Assembly: GCA_946481205.1 (NCBI GenBank)
Contig: CAMLNB010000014.1
Location: 1 to 28,154, forward strand
Direction: 5' to 3'
DNA: 28,154 nt
Source of the DNA: an uncultured Kangiella sp.
Lineage (GTDB): Bacteria > Pseudomonadota > Gammaproteobacteria > Enterobacterales > DSM-103792
The notes under the pieces were generated by a model. The model was given only the letters and a program-made list of their open reading frames with translations. It made no database searches and had not been told where the DNA came from. How positions within the stretch are numbered: the stretch's first letter is position 1; every line of letters starts with the position of its first letter. The translations under genes and the position numbers were made by a program. Shown piece by piece: positions 16,654 to 24,551 of this stretch.

Positions 16654-18753
16654 ATGCAGAATATGGAAGACGCGCCAGGCGAGGCGATGGACTCGCATGC
16701 CATGCGCCGGGGTGCCGTACTGCGCGGCAGCCTGAAAGTGGTCATCGCCTATCTGGTGTTCGGTGTTGCCTGGATCCTGTTGTCGGATCACATTCTCAGC
16801 TCCTTGGTGCCCGCAGCCGATTTGCCGTTCTGGCAGAGCATCAAGGGCGTGCTGTTCATCGTTATCACCAGCTTGCTGTTGTTCCTGCTGGTGCGTCGTC
16901 AATTGGGGCGCTGGGTTCGGGCGCTCCGCGCCAGCCGCGAAAGCGAATTGCGTTTTCGCGGCATGTTTCAACATGCCAGTGTTGCGCTGATCGAGTTTGA
17001 TGATCAGGAACTGCGCCATCTGCTACAGGAATGGCTGCAAGATGACGAGACCGAGCTGTTCAGTCTGTTGCAGCAGCAACCCGAGCGTATCGGCCAGGCT
17101 CTGAGTCGTTTGCGGGTGGTCTCGATCAACCCGGAAGTGCGTCGCTTGTTTGCGGTGCAGAACCGGACAGACCTGTCGCACGTGCTGTCGCGCATTTTTG
17201 CTGATGCACCAATGGCATTTATGGCCAGCTTCTTTACCGCGTTGGCGCAGCGCAGTTCGCGTTTCAGCAATGAGCTGACGGTTTTCGGTCGTGATGGCCG
17301 ATCGCGTCAGCTGCAATTCAGCGCCACATTTCCTGCGCCGGACAGTAGCCAATTGTCATTGCTGAGCCTGACCGACGTCAGTGACACCCGCTATGCTGAA
17401 ACTCGCCATCGCGTCCTGCAAGGTTTGAGTCAAGAGGTAAATGCCTGTGCCGATCTGGATAGTGCGCTACGGCTGACCTTGCAGCGCATTTGCGAAGTCG
17501 GCCAATGGCAGCTGGGTCAGATTTGGGCCGCCGGTCGCGATGGCGACGTGCTGACGGTCAGTGATATCCATTATCTGACCGATGAGCGGTTGGCGCCGTT
17601 TCATCAACTCAGTCGCGAGCAGGCGTTTATGCGCGGTCGGGGTCTGCCGGGGCGGGTCTGGCTGTTGCAGCAGCCGGTCTGGATCCGCGATGTCACACTC
17701 GACAGCAATTTTCCCCGGGCACCGATGGCGGAACGCTTGCAGCTACGCAATGGTGTGGCGTTTCCTCTGTTGCAGGATGGCCGGTTGTTGTATGTGCTGG
17801 AGTTTTTTGGCTATGAGAACCGCCGCGAAGACCGCGGTTTGCTTGAGCTGATCGCGGCGGCAATGGTGCAAGTGTTATGGGTGTTGGCGAGCAAGCAGCA
17901 AGCGCAGCGCCTGGAACAAACAGAGCGTCACTTCACGCAGGCGATGGCGATTTCCGGCTTCGGCTTCTGGAACTGGGATATCGCCAGCGGACATGTTGAG
18001 TGGGCGGGAAAGGTCGAGCGGATGTTCGGCCTGGCTGATGGTGGTTTTGACGGTCGCATCAACTCGTATCTGGCGCTGCTGCCCGACGGCGATCGTCAGC
18101 ATGTCGAAGCTACAATCGCGGCGGCATTGCAGGGGAACAACGAGCATTTTCTTGTTCAGCACCGGATAAAACTGGGCGACGGGCAACTGCGCTGGTTAGA
18201 AGGGCGCGGCATGGTATTGCGTGATACCGCGAGTCACCCCACTGCGATGTCGGGCATTGTTACCGATATCACCGAGCAGCAACTCGATGCGCGACTGCTG
18301 CCGGCGCTGGCGGCGCTGTTGGCCCGTCCGAACAGTGATGAGCGTGTGTCAGCGCTGTTGCATTGTCTGGGCGACAGCCTTGGCGCCGATGACGTGATTC
18401 TGCTGCCGGCAAGCAATCGCGGCGCCTCACCGGCCGCTTTGCATTGGCAAGCCGGCGTGTATCTGCCTGGCAGTCCGGTTCTGGGCTTGTCTGAGCTGTT
18501 GGCGCGCGTGCGTCAGACGCCGACGTTGCATGAATCGCAATTGACCCGCTGTGGCCTGCAGGATGTTTGGCTGGTGCAGCGAGAGAGTCGCGAGTTGCTG
18601 TCGGTCTGGTTGGACGCTGCCGACGTCGAGGCCGGTGTGCTACTGGTATTGTTCCGTCGGCAGTTGCTGGCCGCCGACCGGGTGCTGGCACTACTGCAGT
18701 TATTGGCGCCGCATCTGCGTGCGCCTCTACCGAGATCGGCCGTGCGCCAGTGA
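16654..18753 (+). CDS. Membrane PAS/GAF sensor protein without a recognisable output domain
   Basis: A protein of up to 699 residues. Two membrane helices (about 27-50 and 60-81) enclose a short periplasmic loop. This N-terminus (AYLVFGVAWILLSDHIL) is common in PAS/GGDEF and PAS/kinase sensors. A PAS-type domain follows (about 98-245), then a GAF domain (about 268-412) with GRGLPGRVWLLQQPVWIRDV and FPRAPMAERLQLR. A PAS_3-like domain (about 425-545) includes GFGFWNWDIASGHVEW and ends SGIVTDITEQQ. The last 150 residues look like a degenerate GAF domain. No histidine-kinase, GGDEF, EAL, HD or cyclase motif is present. The start is uncertain: ATGs at 16654, 16663, 16687 and 16702 are all possible. 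It follows apbE by 82 bases and ends four bases from the convergent bepA stop. Confidence 0.82.
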   Translation: MQNMEDAPGEAMDSHAMRRGAVLRGSLKVVIAYLVFGVAWILLSDHILSSLVPAADLPFWQSIKGVLFIVITSLLLFLLVRRQLGRWVRALRASRESELRFRGMFQHASVALIEFDDQELRHLLQEWLQDDETELFSLLQQQPERIGQALSRLRVVSINPEVRRLFAVQNRTDLSHVLSRIFADAPMAFMASFFTALAQRSSRFSNELTVFGRDGRSRQLQFSATFPAPDSSQLSLLSLTDVSDTRYAETRHRVLQGLSQEVNACADLDSALRLTLQRICEVGQWQLGQIWAAGRDGDVLTVSDIHYLTDERLAPFHQLSREQAFMRGRGLPGRVWLLQQPVWIRDVTLDSNFPRAPMAERLQLRNGVAFPLLQDGRLLYVLEFFGYENRREDRGLLELIAAAMVQVLWVLASKQQAQRLEQTERHFTQAMAISGFGFWNWDIASGHVEWAGKVERMFGLADGGFDGRINSYLALLPDGDRQHVEATIAAALQGNNEHFLVQHRIKLGDGQLRWLEGRGMVLRDTASHPTAMSGIVTDITEQQLDARLLPALAALLARPNSDERVSALLHCLGDSLGADDVILLPASNRGASPAALHWQAGVYLPGSPVLGLSELLARVRQTPTLHESQLTRCGLQDVWLVQRESRELLSVWLDAADVEAGVLLVLFRRQLLAADRVLALLQLLAPHLRAPLPRSAVRQ

Positions 18754-18757
18754 GTGT

Positions 18758-20194
18758 TCAGCGCTGGCGCCGCCGCTCCAGCAGAATATTTTGCAGATGC
18801 TGAATGCGCGCCTGAATGCGAGTGCTGGCGTACGGGTCGTCCGAGCGCGAACGGCGTGCCAATTCAAACTGCTGCAACGCGCCGCCGAGATCGCCGACGG
18901 CTTGCAGATACAGGCCCTGGCTTTCGTGCACTTCATCAACCTTGCCGACCTGATTCTGGGCCGACGCAAGCAGGCGATAAACATTCGGTTCGGTGTCCGG
19001 CAAAGACACATAGGCCAGCAGCCGTTCCCTTGCCCGATCGGCTTTGCCAAGATCCAATAGCGTTTCGCTGTAGGTGACGGTCAGTGCGTGGTGATTGGGA
19101 TACAAGGCCAGCGCTTTGCCGAGCAGTTGTTCCGCGTCGGCAAACTGGCCGCGAGCGCGATACACCTGCGCTTGCAACAACACATAACTCAGATTGCCCG
19201 GTTCTTCTTTCAGCAACTGGCTAGCAAGCTGCTGGGCACGTTCAAACTCGTTGCGGCGCAGATTCAGCAACACACGGGCATAGCGGACGACGGCATCGTT
19301 TGGGTTCAGCTTTTCAGCCTGTACCTGATCGCGTTCGCGCTGATCCAGATCGGCTTGGGACAGATCGCGCAGCTTGGCTTGCATCAATCGAAAACGTTGA
19401 CTGTTTTCGACACGGCGTGGTCGCAGTTCAGCCGCGCGCAAACGTGCATCAGCCATCCGCTGCTCACTGACCGGGTGGGTCAGCAAGACCGGCGGCGGCA
19501 TCCGCAGGTAGCGGGTCTGTGCCGCCATCTTTTCGAAGAAGCTGGCCATGCCATTCGGATCCAGATCGACATCGGCGAGAATCTGCATGCCGATACGATC
19601 GGCTTCCGCTTCATTCTCGCGGGTATGGTTGATGATCATCTGGGTCGCGCCGGCTTGTGCAGCTGTCATAGCGGCGATGCCGGCTTGCGGATTATTCGCG
19701 GCCATGATCAGGCCGCCGATTACCGCGGCCAGTGTTGGTAAGCTCAGTTGTTGTTGCCGTTCAACCCGTCGGGCCAAATGCCGCTGCACGACGTGCGAAA
19801 TTTCATGCGCGACTACGCCAGCCAACTCGCTCTCATTGTCGGCCATCAGCATCAGCTGACTATGAATGCCGATATAGCCACCGGGCAGTGCGAAAGCGTT
19901 CAGTTCCGGATCCCGGATGACAAAGAAATAGAACTGGCGGTCGGTCGCATCCGGGGCGCTGGCCACCAATTTGAATCCGAGATCATTGATGTACTCGACT
20001 ATTTCCGGGTCATCAATGACCGGCGCGAATTGGCGGATTTGCCGCATGTAGTCGTCGCCAATCAGCTGCTCTTGGGTCAGTGACAGCGCCTTGCTGACGC
20101 TACTGCCCATATCCGGCAGCTCCGCGGCGCTGATGTGGCCGATGCAGCAGCAGAGGAGGAGACTGGCTAGGGCGGTACGGATCCGGAACAACAC
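18758..20194 (-). CDS. bepA: Periplasmic M48 metalloprotease with TPR domain, BepA type
   Basis: BepA assists assembly and removal of defective outer-membrane proteins, notably LptD and those on the BAM complex. The 478-residue product has a signal peptide (about residues 1-23) and an M48 peptidase domain. The zinc site is HEISH (His130, Glu131, His134), with Glu195 in ENEAEADRIG as third ligand and His240 in LLTHPVSEQRM matching the regulatory His of E. coli BepA. A TPR domain (about residues 310-470) follows with repeats such as YVLLQAQVYRARGQFADAEQLLGKAL. The start codon is GTG, chosen because the signal peptide begins there. It is divergent from the TusA-like gene, as in Pseudomonas. Confidence 0.93.
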   Translation of the reverse strand: MLFRIRTALASLLLCCCIGHISAAELPDMGSSVSKALSLTQEQLIGDDYMRQIRQFAPVIDDPEIVEYINDLGFKLVASAPDATDRQFYFFVIRDPELNAFALPGGYIGIHSQLMLMADNESELAGVVAHEISHVVQRHLARRVERQQQLSLPTLAAVIGGLIMAANNPQAGIAAMTAAQAGATQMIINHTRENEAEADRIGMQILADVDLDPNGMASFFEKMAAQTRYLRMPPPVLLTHPVSEQRMADARLRAAELRPRRVENSQRFRLMQAKLRDLSQADLDQRERDQVQAEKLNPNDAVVRYARVLLNLRRNEFERAQQLASQLLKEEPGNLSYVLLQAQVYRARGQFADAEQLLGKALALYPNHHALTVTYSETLLDLGKADRARERLLAYVSLPDTEPNVYRLLASAQNQVGKVDEVHESQGLYLQAVGDLGGALQQFELARRSRSDDPYASTRIQARIQHLQNILLERRRQR

Positions 20195-20342
20195 GCTGGG
20201 TGACCTGTATGAATGTGGCGAGGGGACAGGACAACGATGAGTCTGTCGAACTGAGTGAGTACAATGGGCAACAGGCTGATTGTAGGGAGCCCGGCCGGCG
20301 CTCGCAATCGCATCCTCTCATTGACCGGGGTCAGAAATTCAC

Positions 20343-20585
20343 ATGACCGAAAAGTTCCCGATTGCGCGCCAGCTGGACGCCCGGCAGCTACGATGTCCGC
20401 TGCCATTATTGCGTGCCAAACAGGCATTGAATGGCTTGGCGGTCGGCGAGGTGTTGGAGGTCATTGCGACCGATGCCGGGGCGTGGCGTGATATTCCGGC
20501 CTGGTGTCAGCTATCCGGGCAGAGTTTGCTGGCGCAGAGTGAGGAAAATCAGGAGTTCCGGTTTTTGATTCGCAAGCAGTGCTGA
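20343..20585 (+). CDS. TusA/SirA-family sulfur-carrier protein
   Basis: An 80-residue protein with the full TusA-like signature LDARQLRCPLPLLRAKQAL, where Cys18 in the CPxP motif would carry the persulfide. Members relay sulfur for tRNA thiolation, molybdenum cofactor or other sulfur pathways. This member sits beside bepA, as the TusA-like gene next to bepA does in Pseudomonas (PA1006 as I recall it), rather than being the main tus-operon gene, so a role distinct from tRNA thiolation is possible. The size is normal. No strong ribosome binding site is seen before the ATG. Confidence 0.9.
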   Translation: MTEKFPIARQLDARQLRCPLPLLRAKQALNGLAVGEVLEVIATDAGAWRDIPAWCQLSGQSLLAQSEENQEFRFLIRKQC

Positions 20586-20655
20586 GCACAAACGAGATGT
20601 CGTAGAAACCATCTTGAGCATAAACGCGCTGGTGCCGCACGCAATTGGCTGTCGC

Positions 20656-20693
20656 TGGTTGCAGCAATCACGTTAATGCGACTGCTGCAACCA
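20656..20693. repeat. Stem-loop between convergent tusA-like and phoH genes
   Basis: TGGTTGCAGCA (20656-20666) and TGCTGCAACCA (20683-20693) form a perfect 11-bp stem with a 16-base loop. No T-run follows on either strand, so it is not a standard rho-independent terminator, although it lies where one would be expected. The rest of the 129-base gap shows nothing else. Confidence 0.5.
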
Positions 20694-20714
20694 AGTGCTG
20701 ACTTCGTCGATGCG

Positions 20715-22127
20715 TTACAGAATCAGCGAGGCATGATCGGCCAAGCGTGAGCGTTCGCCACGACGCAGCGTGATGTGACCGCTGTGTTCCCAGTCTTTGA
20801 ATCGATCCACAACATAGGTCAGACCGGAACTGGTTTCGGTCAGATACGGTGTGTCGATTTGCGCGACGTTGCCGAGACAAACCATCTTGGTGCCAGGACC
20901 TGCACGAGTCACCAAGGTTTTCATTTGTTTTGGTGTAAGGTTTTGTGCTTCATCGAGGATGACAAATTTGTTCAGGAAGGTGCGGCCTCGCATGAAGTTC
21001 AGCGAGCGAACCTTGACCCAGCGTTTCAGCACATCCTGAGTCGCGGCCTGGCCCCAGTCCGATTGTTCGTCTGATGGTGCCAGCACTTCCAGGTTGTCCA
21101 TCAGCGCACCCATCCAAGGGGTCATCTTTTCTTCTTCGGTACCGGGCAGGAAACCGATATCTTCGCCGACCGGTACGGTGACGCGCGTTACCAGCACTTC
21201 TTTGTAATGACCGCGTTCAATGGTTTGTTCCAGTGCGGCAGCGAGTGTCAGCAATGTTTTGCCAGTACCCGCCGAGCCTTGCAGTGAAACGAAGTCGATA
21301 TCCGGATCCATCAGCAAGTTCAGGGCAAAACTTTGCTCACGGTTGCGGGCGACGACACCCCAGACATTGTGACTCTTGTTGCGGTAGTCGGTGGCGGTTT
21401 CGAGAATGGCGTGCTTGCTGTCGACCTTGCGGACAATCGCCTCAAACTCGTCATCTTCTTTGAATACACAGGTATTCGGATACCACTGGCTGATCAGCGG
21501 GCCGCTGATGCGGTAGAACGTCCGGCCTTTTTCCTGCCAGGAATCCATTTGCTTCGAGTGCTTGTCCCAGAAATTGTCCGGCAGTTTGAACATGCCGGTG
21601 TGCAGCTGCTCGATTTCATCCAGCACCCGGTCATTGAAATAGTCTTCGGCATGAATGGCCAGCGTGGTCGCTTTGATGCGCAAATTGATGTCTTTTGACA
21701 CCAAGGTTACGCGCACATCTTTCTCGCTATGCGACAGCGCCAATGCGACGTTCAGAATGGTGTTGTCGGCTTTGGACCCGGGCAGGCTGTCGGGCAGCAC
21801 ATGCTCCAATTCCTTGGTCTGAAAATACAGCCGACCGCCGCCGTTCTTGCAGAGTTCGCCACCCATCGGGATCGTGGTCAGTGGAATGCCGGCGACAATG
21901 TCGGCGCCTTTCAGCTGGCCCATCAGATCGTCAAGGAAACGGCTGACTTGTCGTACGTTGCGCGCGGTTTCGGAGGTGCCCTTTTTGCCGGCATCCAGCT
22001 CCTCCAGCACGATCATCGGGATGTAGACATCATGTTCCGCGAACCGGAACAAGGCGGTGGGGTCGTGCATCAGCACGTTGGTATCGAGTACGAACAACCG
22101 TTTGCCAGAGATTTTTGCCCTTGCCAT
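20715..22127 (-). CDS. PhoH-family ATPase with N-terminal PIN domain (YlaK type)
   Basis: A 470-residue cytoplasmic fusion protein. The PIN ribonuclease domain (about residues 10-160) starts with VLDTNVLMHD (Asp15) and keeps the later acidic residues in IVLEELD and VSKDINLR. The PhoH ATPase domain (about 255-470) has Walker A GSAGTGKT at 284-291 and Walker B FVILDEAQNLTP with DEAQ at 392-395. PIN-PhoH proteins act as ATP-dependent RNA helicase-nucleases in the cases studied. Length and layout match the family. It lies downstream of bcp on the same strand, 95 bases away, and is convergent with the tusA-like gene. Confidence 0.93.
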   Translation of the reverse strand: MARAKISGKRLFVLDTNVLMHDPTALFRFAEHDVYIPMIVLEELDAGKKGTSETARNVRQVSRFLDDLMGQLKGADIVAGIPLTTIPMGGELCKNGGGRLYFQTKELEHVLPDSLPGSKADNTILNVALALSHSEKDVRVTLVSKDINLRIKATTLAIHAEDYFNDRVLDEIEQLHTGMFKLPDNFWDKHSKQMDSWQEKGRTFYRISGPLISQWYPNTCVFKEDDEFEAIVRKVDSKHAILETATDYRNKSHNVWGVVARNREQSFALNLLMDPDIDFVSLQGSAGTGKTLLTLAAALEQTIERGHYKEVLVTRVTVPVGEDIGFLPGTEEEKMTPWMGALMDNLEVLAPSDEQSDWGQAATQDVLKRWVKVRSLNFMRGRTFLNKFVILDEAQNLTPKQMKTLVTRAGPGTKMVCLGNVAQIDTPYLTETSSGLTYVVDRFKDWEHSGHITLRRGERSRLADHASLIL

Positions 22128-22222
22128 CAGTCAGATTCCCGATCCGGAGAAAGAGTAGGGTGCGACGTCAGTGTTTGCTGCTTTCACATTAAATTGTCCG
22201 CATAGCAAACGGAACGCTGCGC

Positions 22223-22696
22223 TTAGTCCTTGTTGAGCGCGAGCGCAGCGGCCAAGACTTCTTCGACGTGACCGTCGACCTTGACCTTGCGCCATTCCTG
22301 TCGCAATACCCCGGTTTTGTCGATCAAGAAGGTGCTGCGCTCCACGCCCATCACTTTCTTGCCGTACATGTTTTTTTCCTTGATGACGTCGTATGCAGTG
22401 CAGGCGGCTTCCTCCGGGTCGGATAGCAGATCGAAATCAAAGCCTTCACGGGCTTTGAAGTTTTCATGTGAACGCAGGCTGTCACGCGAGATGCCGAGGA
22501 TAACGGTATTGGCTTTGTCGAATTTCTTCTGGCTGTCGCGGAAGTTCTGACCTTCCAGCGTGCAGCCGGGCGTACTGTCTTTGGGATAAAAGTAGAGGAC
22601 GACTTGCTTGCCTTTGAGTGAAGAAAGGCGGAGGTTTTTCTCGCCGGTTGCCGGCAGTTCAAAATCAGGTGCTTTTTTGCCCACCACTGCGGTCAT
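22223..22696 (-). CDS. bcp: Peroxiredoxin, Bcp/PrxQ family
   Basis: A 157-residue thiol peroxidase that reduces H2O2 and organic hydroperoxides. The peroxidatic Cys45 lies in YPKDSTPGCTLEGQNFRD. The usual resolving cysteine five residues later (Cys50 in E. coli) is Gln here. The only other cysteine is Cys99 in EEAACTAYDV, which is also present in E. coli Bcp. The enzyme may therefore be a 1-Cys form, or Cys99 may act as resolver. TAGGAGA gives a strong ribosome binding site. It is downstream of gcvR on the same strand, a common pairing in gammaproteobacteria. Confidence 0.95.
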   Translation of the reverse strand: MTAVVGKKAPDFELPATGEKNLRLSSLKGKQVVLYFYPKDSTPGCTLEGQNFRDSQKKFDKANTVILGISRDSLRSHENFKAREGFDFDLLSDPEEAACTAYDVIKEKNMYGKKVMGVERSTFLIDKTGVLRQEWRKVKVDGHVEEVLAAALALNKD

Positions 22697-22772
22697 TCGC
22701 GTCTCCTACGTTGCCGATGCAGGATGCTTTTCATGCCGTGGCTTGACCACTGCACGAACGGCGGAACGGGAC

Positions 22773-22802
22773 CGCGGCGCTTGCTGCACGGCAAGCGCCG
22801 CG
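22773..22802. repeat. 12-bp stem-loop between gcvR and bcp
   Basis: CGCGGCGCTTGC (22773-22784) pairs with GCAAGCGCCGCG (22791-22802) around a 6-base loop TGCACG, inside the 198-base gap between gcvR and bcp. No T-run follows on the minus strand, so it is not a typical terminator. It may stabilise RNA or lie in the bcp leader. No gene is seen in the gap. Confidence 0.5.
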
Positions 22803-22894
22803 CTCTGTCTTCACTGTAAACGCAGTTTGGTGGTTTTTGCCACCATCTTGCGGAAAATTTTCTTGCCGGCTTGCTCGCGCACGGCGGTACTCGC

Positions 22895-23425
22895 TCAACC
22901 CTTGATCGGCTCCATGATGCCATCGAGATTCAGATCATCACAGAGTAGCTGGAATTGGTCGCGCAAGCCGTTGATATGCACTTCACCGGGAATGTTCAAG
23001 GCAATGTTGATGACGATCATCGCGGCGCCAGTTTGCGGCGCGGCGTAAGTATTGGAGTAGATGTCCTGCAGCGTGACACCTTGATCGAGAAAAAACTGGC
23101 TGATATCACGCAAAATGCCGGGGGTGTCGAGCGCGACGATCTGAACCGAGTACGGCAGGGCCTGACTGTTTTGTTCACGACCAGTGGTGCGGCGCATTTG
23201 CACGGTCAGTTGCAACCGGCTAGTCAGCGCCGGCAGTGCATGTTCGAATTTGGCGAGTGCGTTCCAGGTGCCGGCGAGCAGCAACAGCATGGCGGTTTCC
23301 GAGCCGAGCATGGTGATGCGCGCATCCAGAATGTTGCAGTTGCTGTCAGCGGCCAGTTTGGCGATATCGGTCGTGGCGGACGGGACGTAGGGTCCCAATA
23401 CACTTACGGCAAGTAAATTCTGCAT
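22895..23425 (-). CDS. gcvR: Glycine cleavage system transcriptional repressor GcvR (ACT-domain protein)
   Basis: A 176-residue protein with two ACT-type domains: residues about 3-85 (LAVSVLGPYVPSATTDIAKL, then NILDARITMLGSETAMLLLL) and about 90-165 (YSVQIVALDTPGILRDISQFF, then GAAMIVINIALNIPG). GcvR has no DNA-binding domain; in E. coli it binds GcvA and blocks activation of gcvTHP. AAGG lies six bases before the ATG. It is divergent from dapA and upstream of bcp, the conserved arrangement that makes the name credible. GcvA is not in this window. Confidence 0.88.
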   Translation of the reverse strand: MQNLLAVSVLGPYVPSATTDIAKLAADSNCNILDARITMLGSETAMLLLLAGTWNALAKFEHALPALTSRLQLTVQMRRTTGREQNSQALPYSVQIVALDTPGILRDISQFFLDQGVTLQDIYSNTYAAPQTGAAMIVINIALNIPGEVHINGLRDQFQLLCDDLNLDGIMEPIKG

Positions 23426-23563
23426 GGCTGACCTTGTTGAACACTATGCTCTGGCGGGTCGGCGCTCCGGCGGGTTGGCGCGGAATCATCAGCAGCCTGT
23501 CTTGCGCCGCAACAGAGACTGCTGTCGTACACGCCCGTTGCGAGATAGCTTCTTATAACAGAA

Positions 23564-23618
23564 GGCAAGATGGCGCATATTTCCGAAGCTGACAAGCATG
23601 CTTGTCAATAATCTTGCC
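23564..23618. repeat. Nested inverted repeats in the gcvR-dapA gap
   Basis: The outer arms GGCAAGAT (23564-23571) and ATCTTGCC (23611-23618) enclose a perfect 18-bp palindrome TGACAAGCATGCTTGTCA (23590-23607), placed off-centre. The palindrome has the size and symmetry of a dimeric repressor operator. Confidence 0.7.
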
Positions 23619-23631
23619 CGGCGAGTACCAT
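23602..23631 (+). promoter_or_regulatory. Probable dapA promoter overlapping a palindrome
   Basis: TTGTCA (23602-23607) and TACCAT (23626-23631) are spaced by 18 bases and would start transcription about 20 bases before the dapA ATG. The -35 box is the right end of the 18-bp palindrome, so a protein bound there would block RNA polymerase. Confidence 0.5.
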
Positions 23632-23660
23632 TGCCGCTCTTTTTTTGACCGGATTTCAGC

Positions 23661-24551
23661 ATGTTGGGTCGTAGCCCGTTCGCGGGCAGCATAGTGGCGC
23701 TGATTACGCCACTGCATGAAGATGGCGCGGTCGACGAGCCGGCGCTGCGTCGCTTGGTGGATTGGCATGTCGAGCAAGGCACGCATGCGATTGTCGCGAT
23801 GGGTACGACCGGTGAGTCTGCAACCCTCGATGAAGACGAGCACCTGCGCGTTGTGCAAATTGTGGTCGAACAGGCTGGCGGACGGATCCCGGTGATCGCC
23901 GGCACTGGCAGCTGCAGCACCGCAAAAGCCATCAAGCTGACCCAGGCTGTTGAAAAATTCGCCATCGTCGGCACCTTGTGCGTGACGCCGTATTACATCC
24001 GACCGAGTCAGGAAGGATTGTTCCAACACTACCGCGCCATTGCCGCTGCGGCGACCAAACCGATCTTGCTGTATAACGTGCCCGGCCGGACCGGTTGCGA
24101 TCTGTTGCCGGAAACGGTGATTCGGCTGGCGCAGGTCGCCCGCATTGCCGGCATCAAAGAGGCGACCGGCAAGCTGGATCGCTTGCAGGCAATCAAAGCG
24201 GCGGTGCCACCGAGTTTTGCGCTGATCTCCGGTGATGACGCAACCGCCTGCGAATTTATGCTGCAGGGTGGTCATGGCGTGATTTCGGTGACCAGCAATG
24301 TCGCCCCGAAAGCGATGGCGGCGATGTGTGAAGCCGCGGTTGCCGGCAACCGGTCCCTGGCAACACAATTGGACCTGCCTTTGCAGGGCCTGCATGAAAC
24401 TCTCTTCTGCGAACCCAATCCAACCCCGGCCAAATGGGCGGTCGCACAGCTGCAGGGCTGTTCGACCCATCTGAGGCTCCCGCTGCTGCCGTTGACTGCA
24501 GCCAATCAACCCCACGTGCGCGCCGCCATGGTGGCCGCCGGAGTGCTGTAA
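23661..24551 (+). CDS. dapA: 4-hydroxy-tetrahydrodipicolinate synthase
   Basis: DapA condenses pyruvate with aspartate semialdehyde, the first committed step to diaminopimelate and lysine. The 296-residue TIM-barrel protein has normal length. The active site is intact: GTTGES at 48-53, Tyr111/Tyr112 in VTPYYIRPSQEG, Tyr138 and Arg143 in LLYNVPGRTG, and the Schiff-base Lys166 in GIKEATG. The segment before VTPYY (EKFAIVGTLC) departs from the common GADGALV pattern but keeps spacing. The ribosome binding site is weak. The bamC start follows the stop without a single base between them, the classic dapA-bamC pair. Confidence 0.97.
   Translation: MLGRSPFAGSIVALITPLHEDGAVDEPALRRLVDWHVEQGTHAIVAMGTTGESATLDEDEHLRVVQIVVEQAGGRIPVIAGTGSCSTAKAIKLTQAVEKFAIVGTLCVTPYYIRPSQEGLFQHYRAIAAAATKPILLYNVPGRTGCDLLPETVIRLAQVARIAGIKEATGKLDRLQAIKAAVPPSFALISGDDATACEFMLQGGHGVISVTSNVAPKAMAAMCEAAVAGNRSLATQLDLPLQGLHETLFCEPNPTPAKWAVAQLQGCSTHLRLPLLPLTAANQPHVRAAMVAAGVL

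Noticed and set aside
22693..22923. 76-codon open frame in the gcvR-bcp gap
   Set aside because: The product is Arg-rich and low in structure, no ribosome binding site is seen, and it overlaps the end of gcvR.
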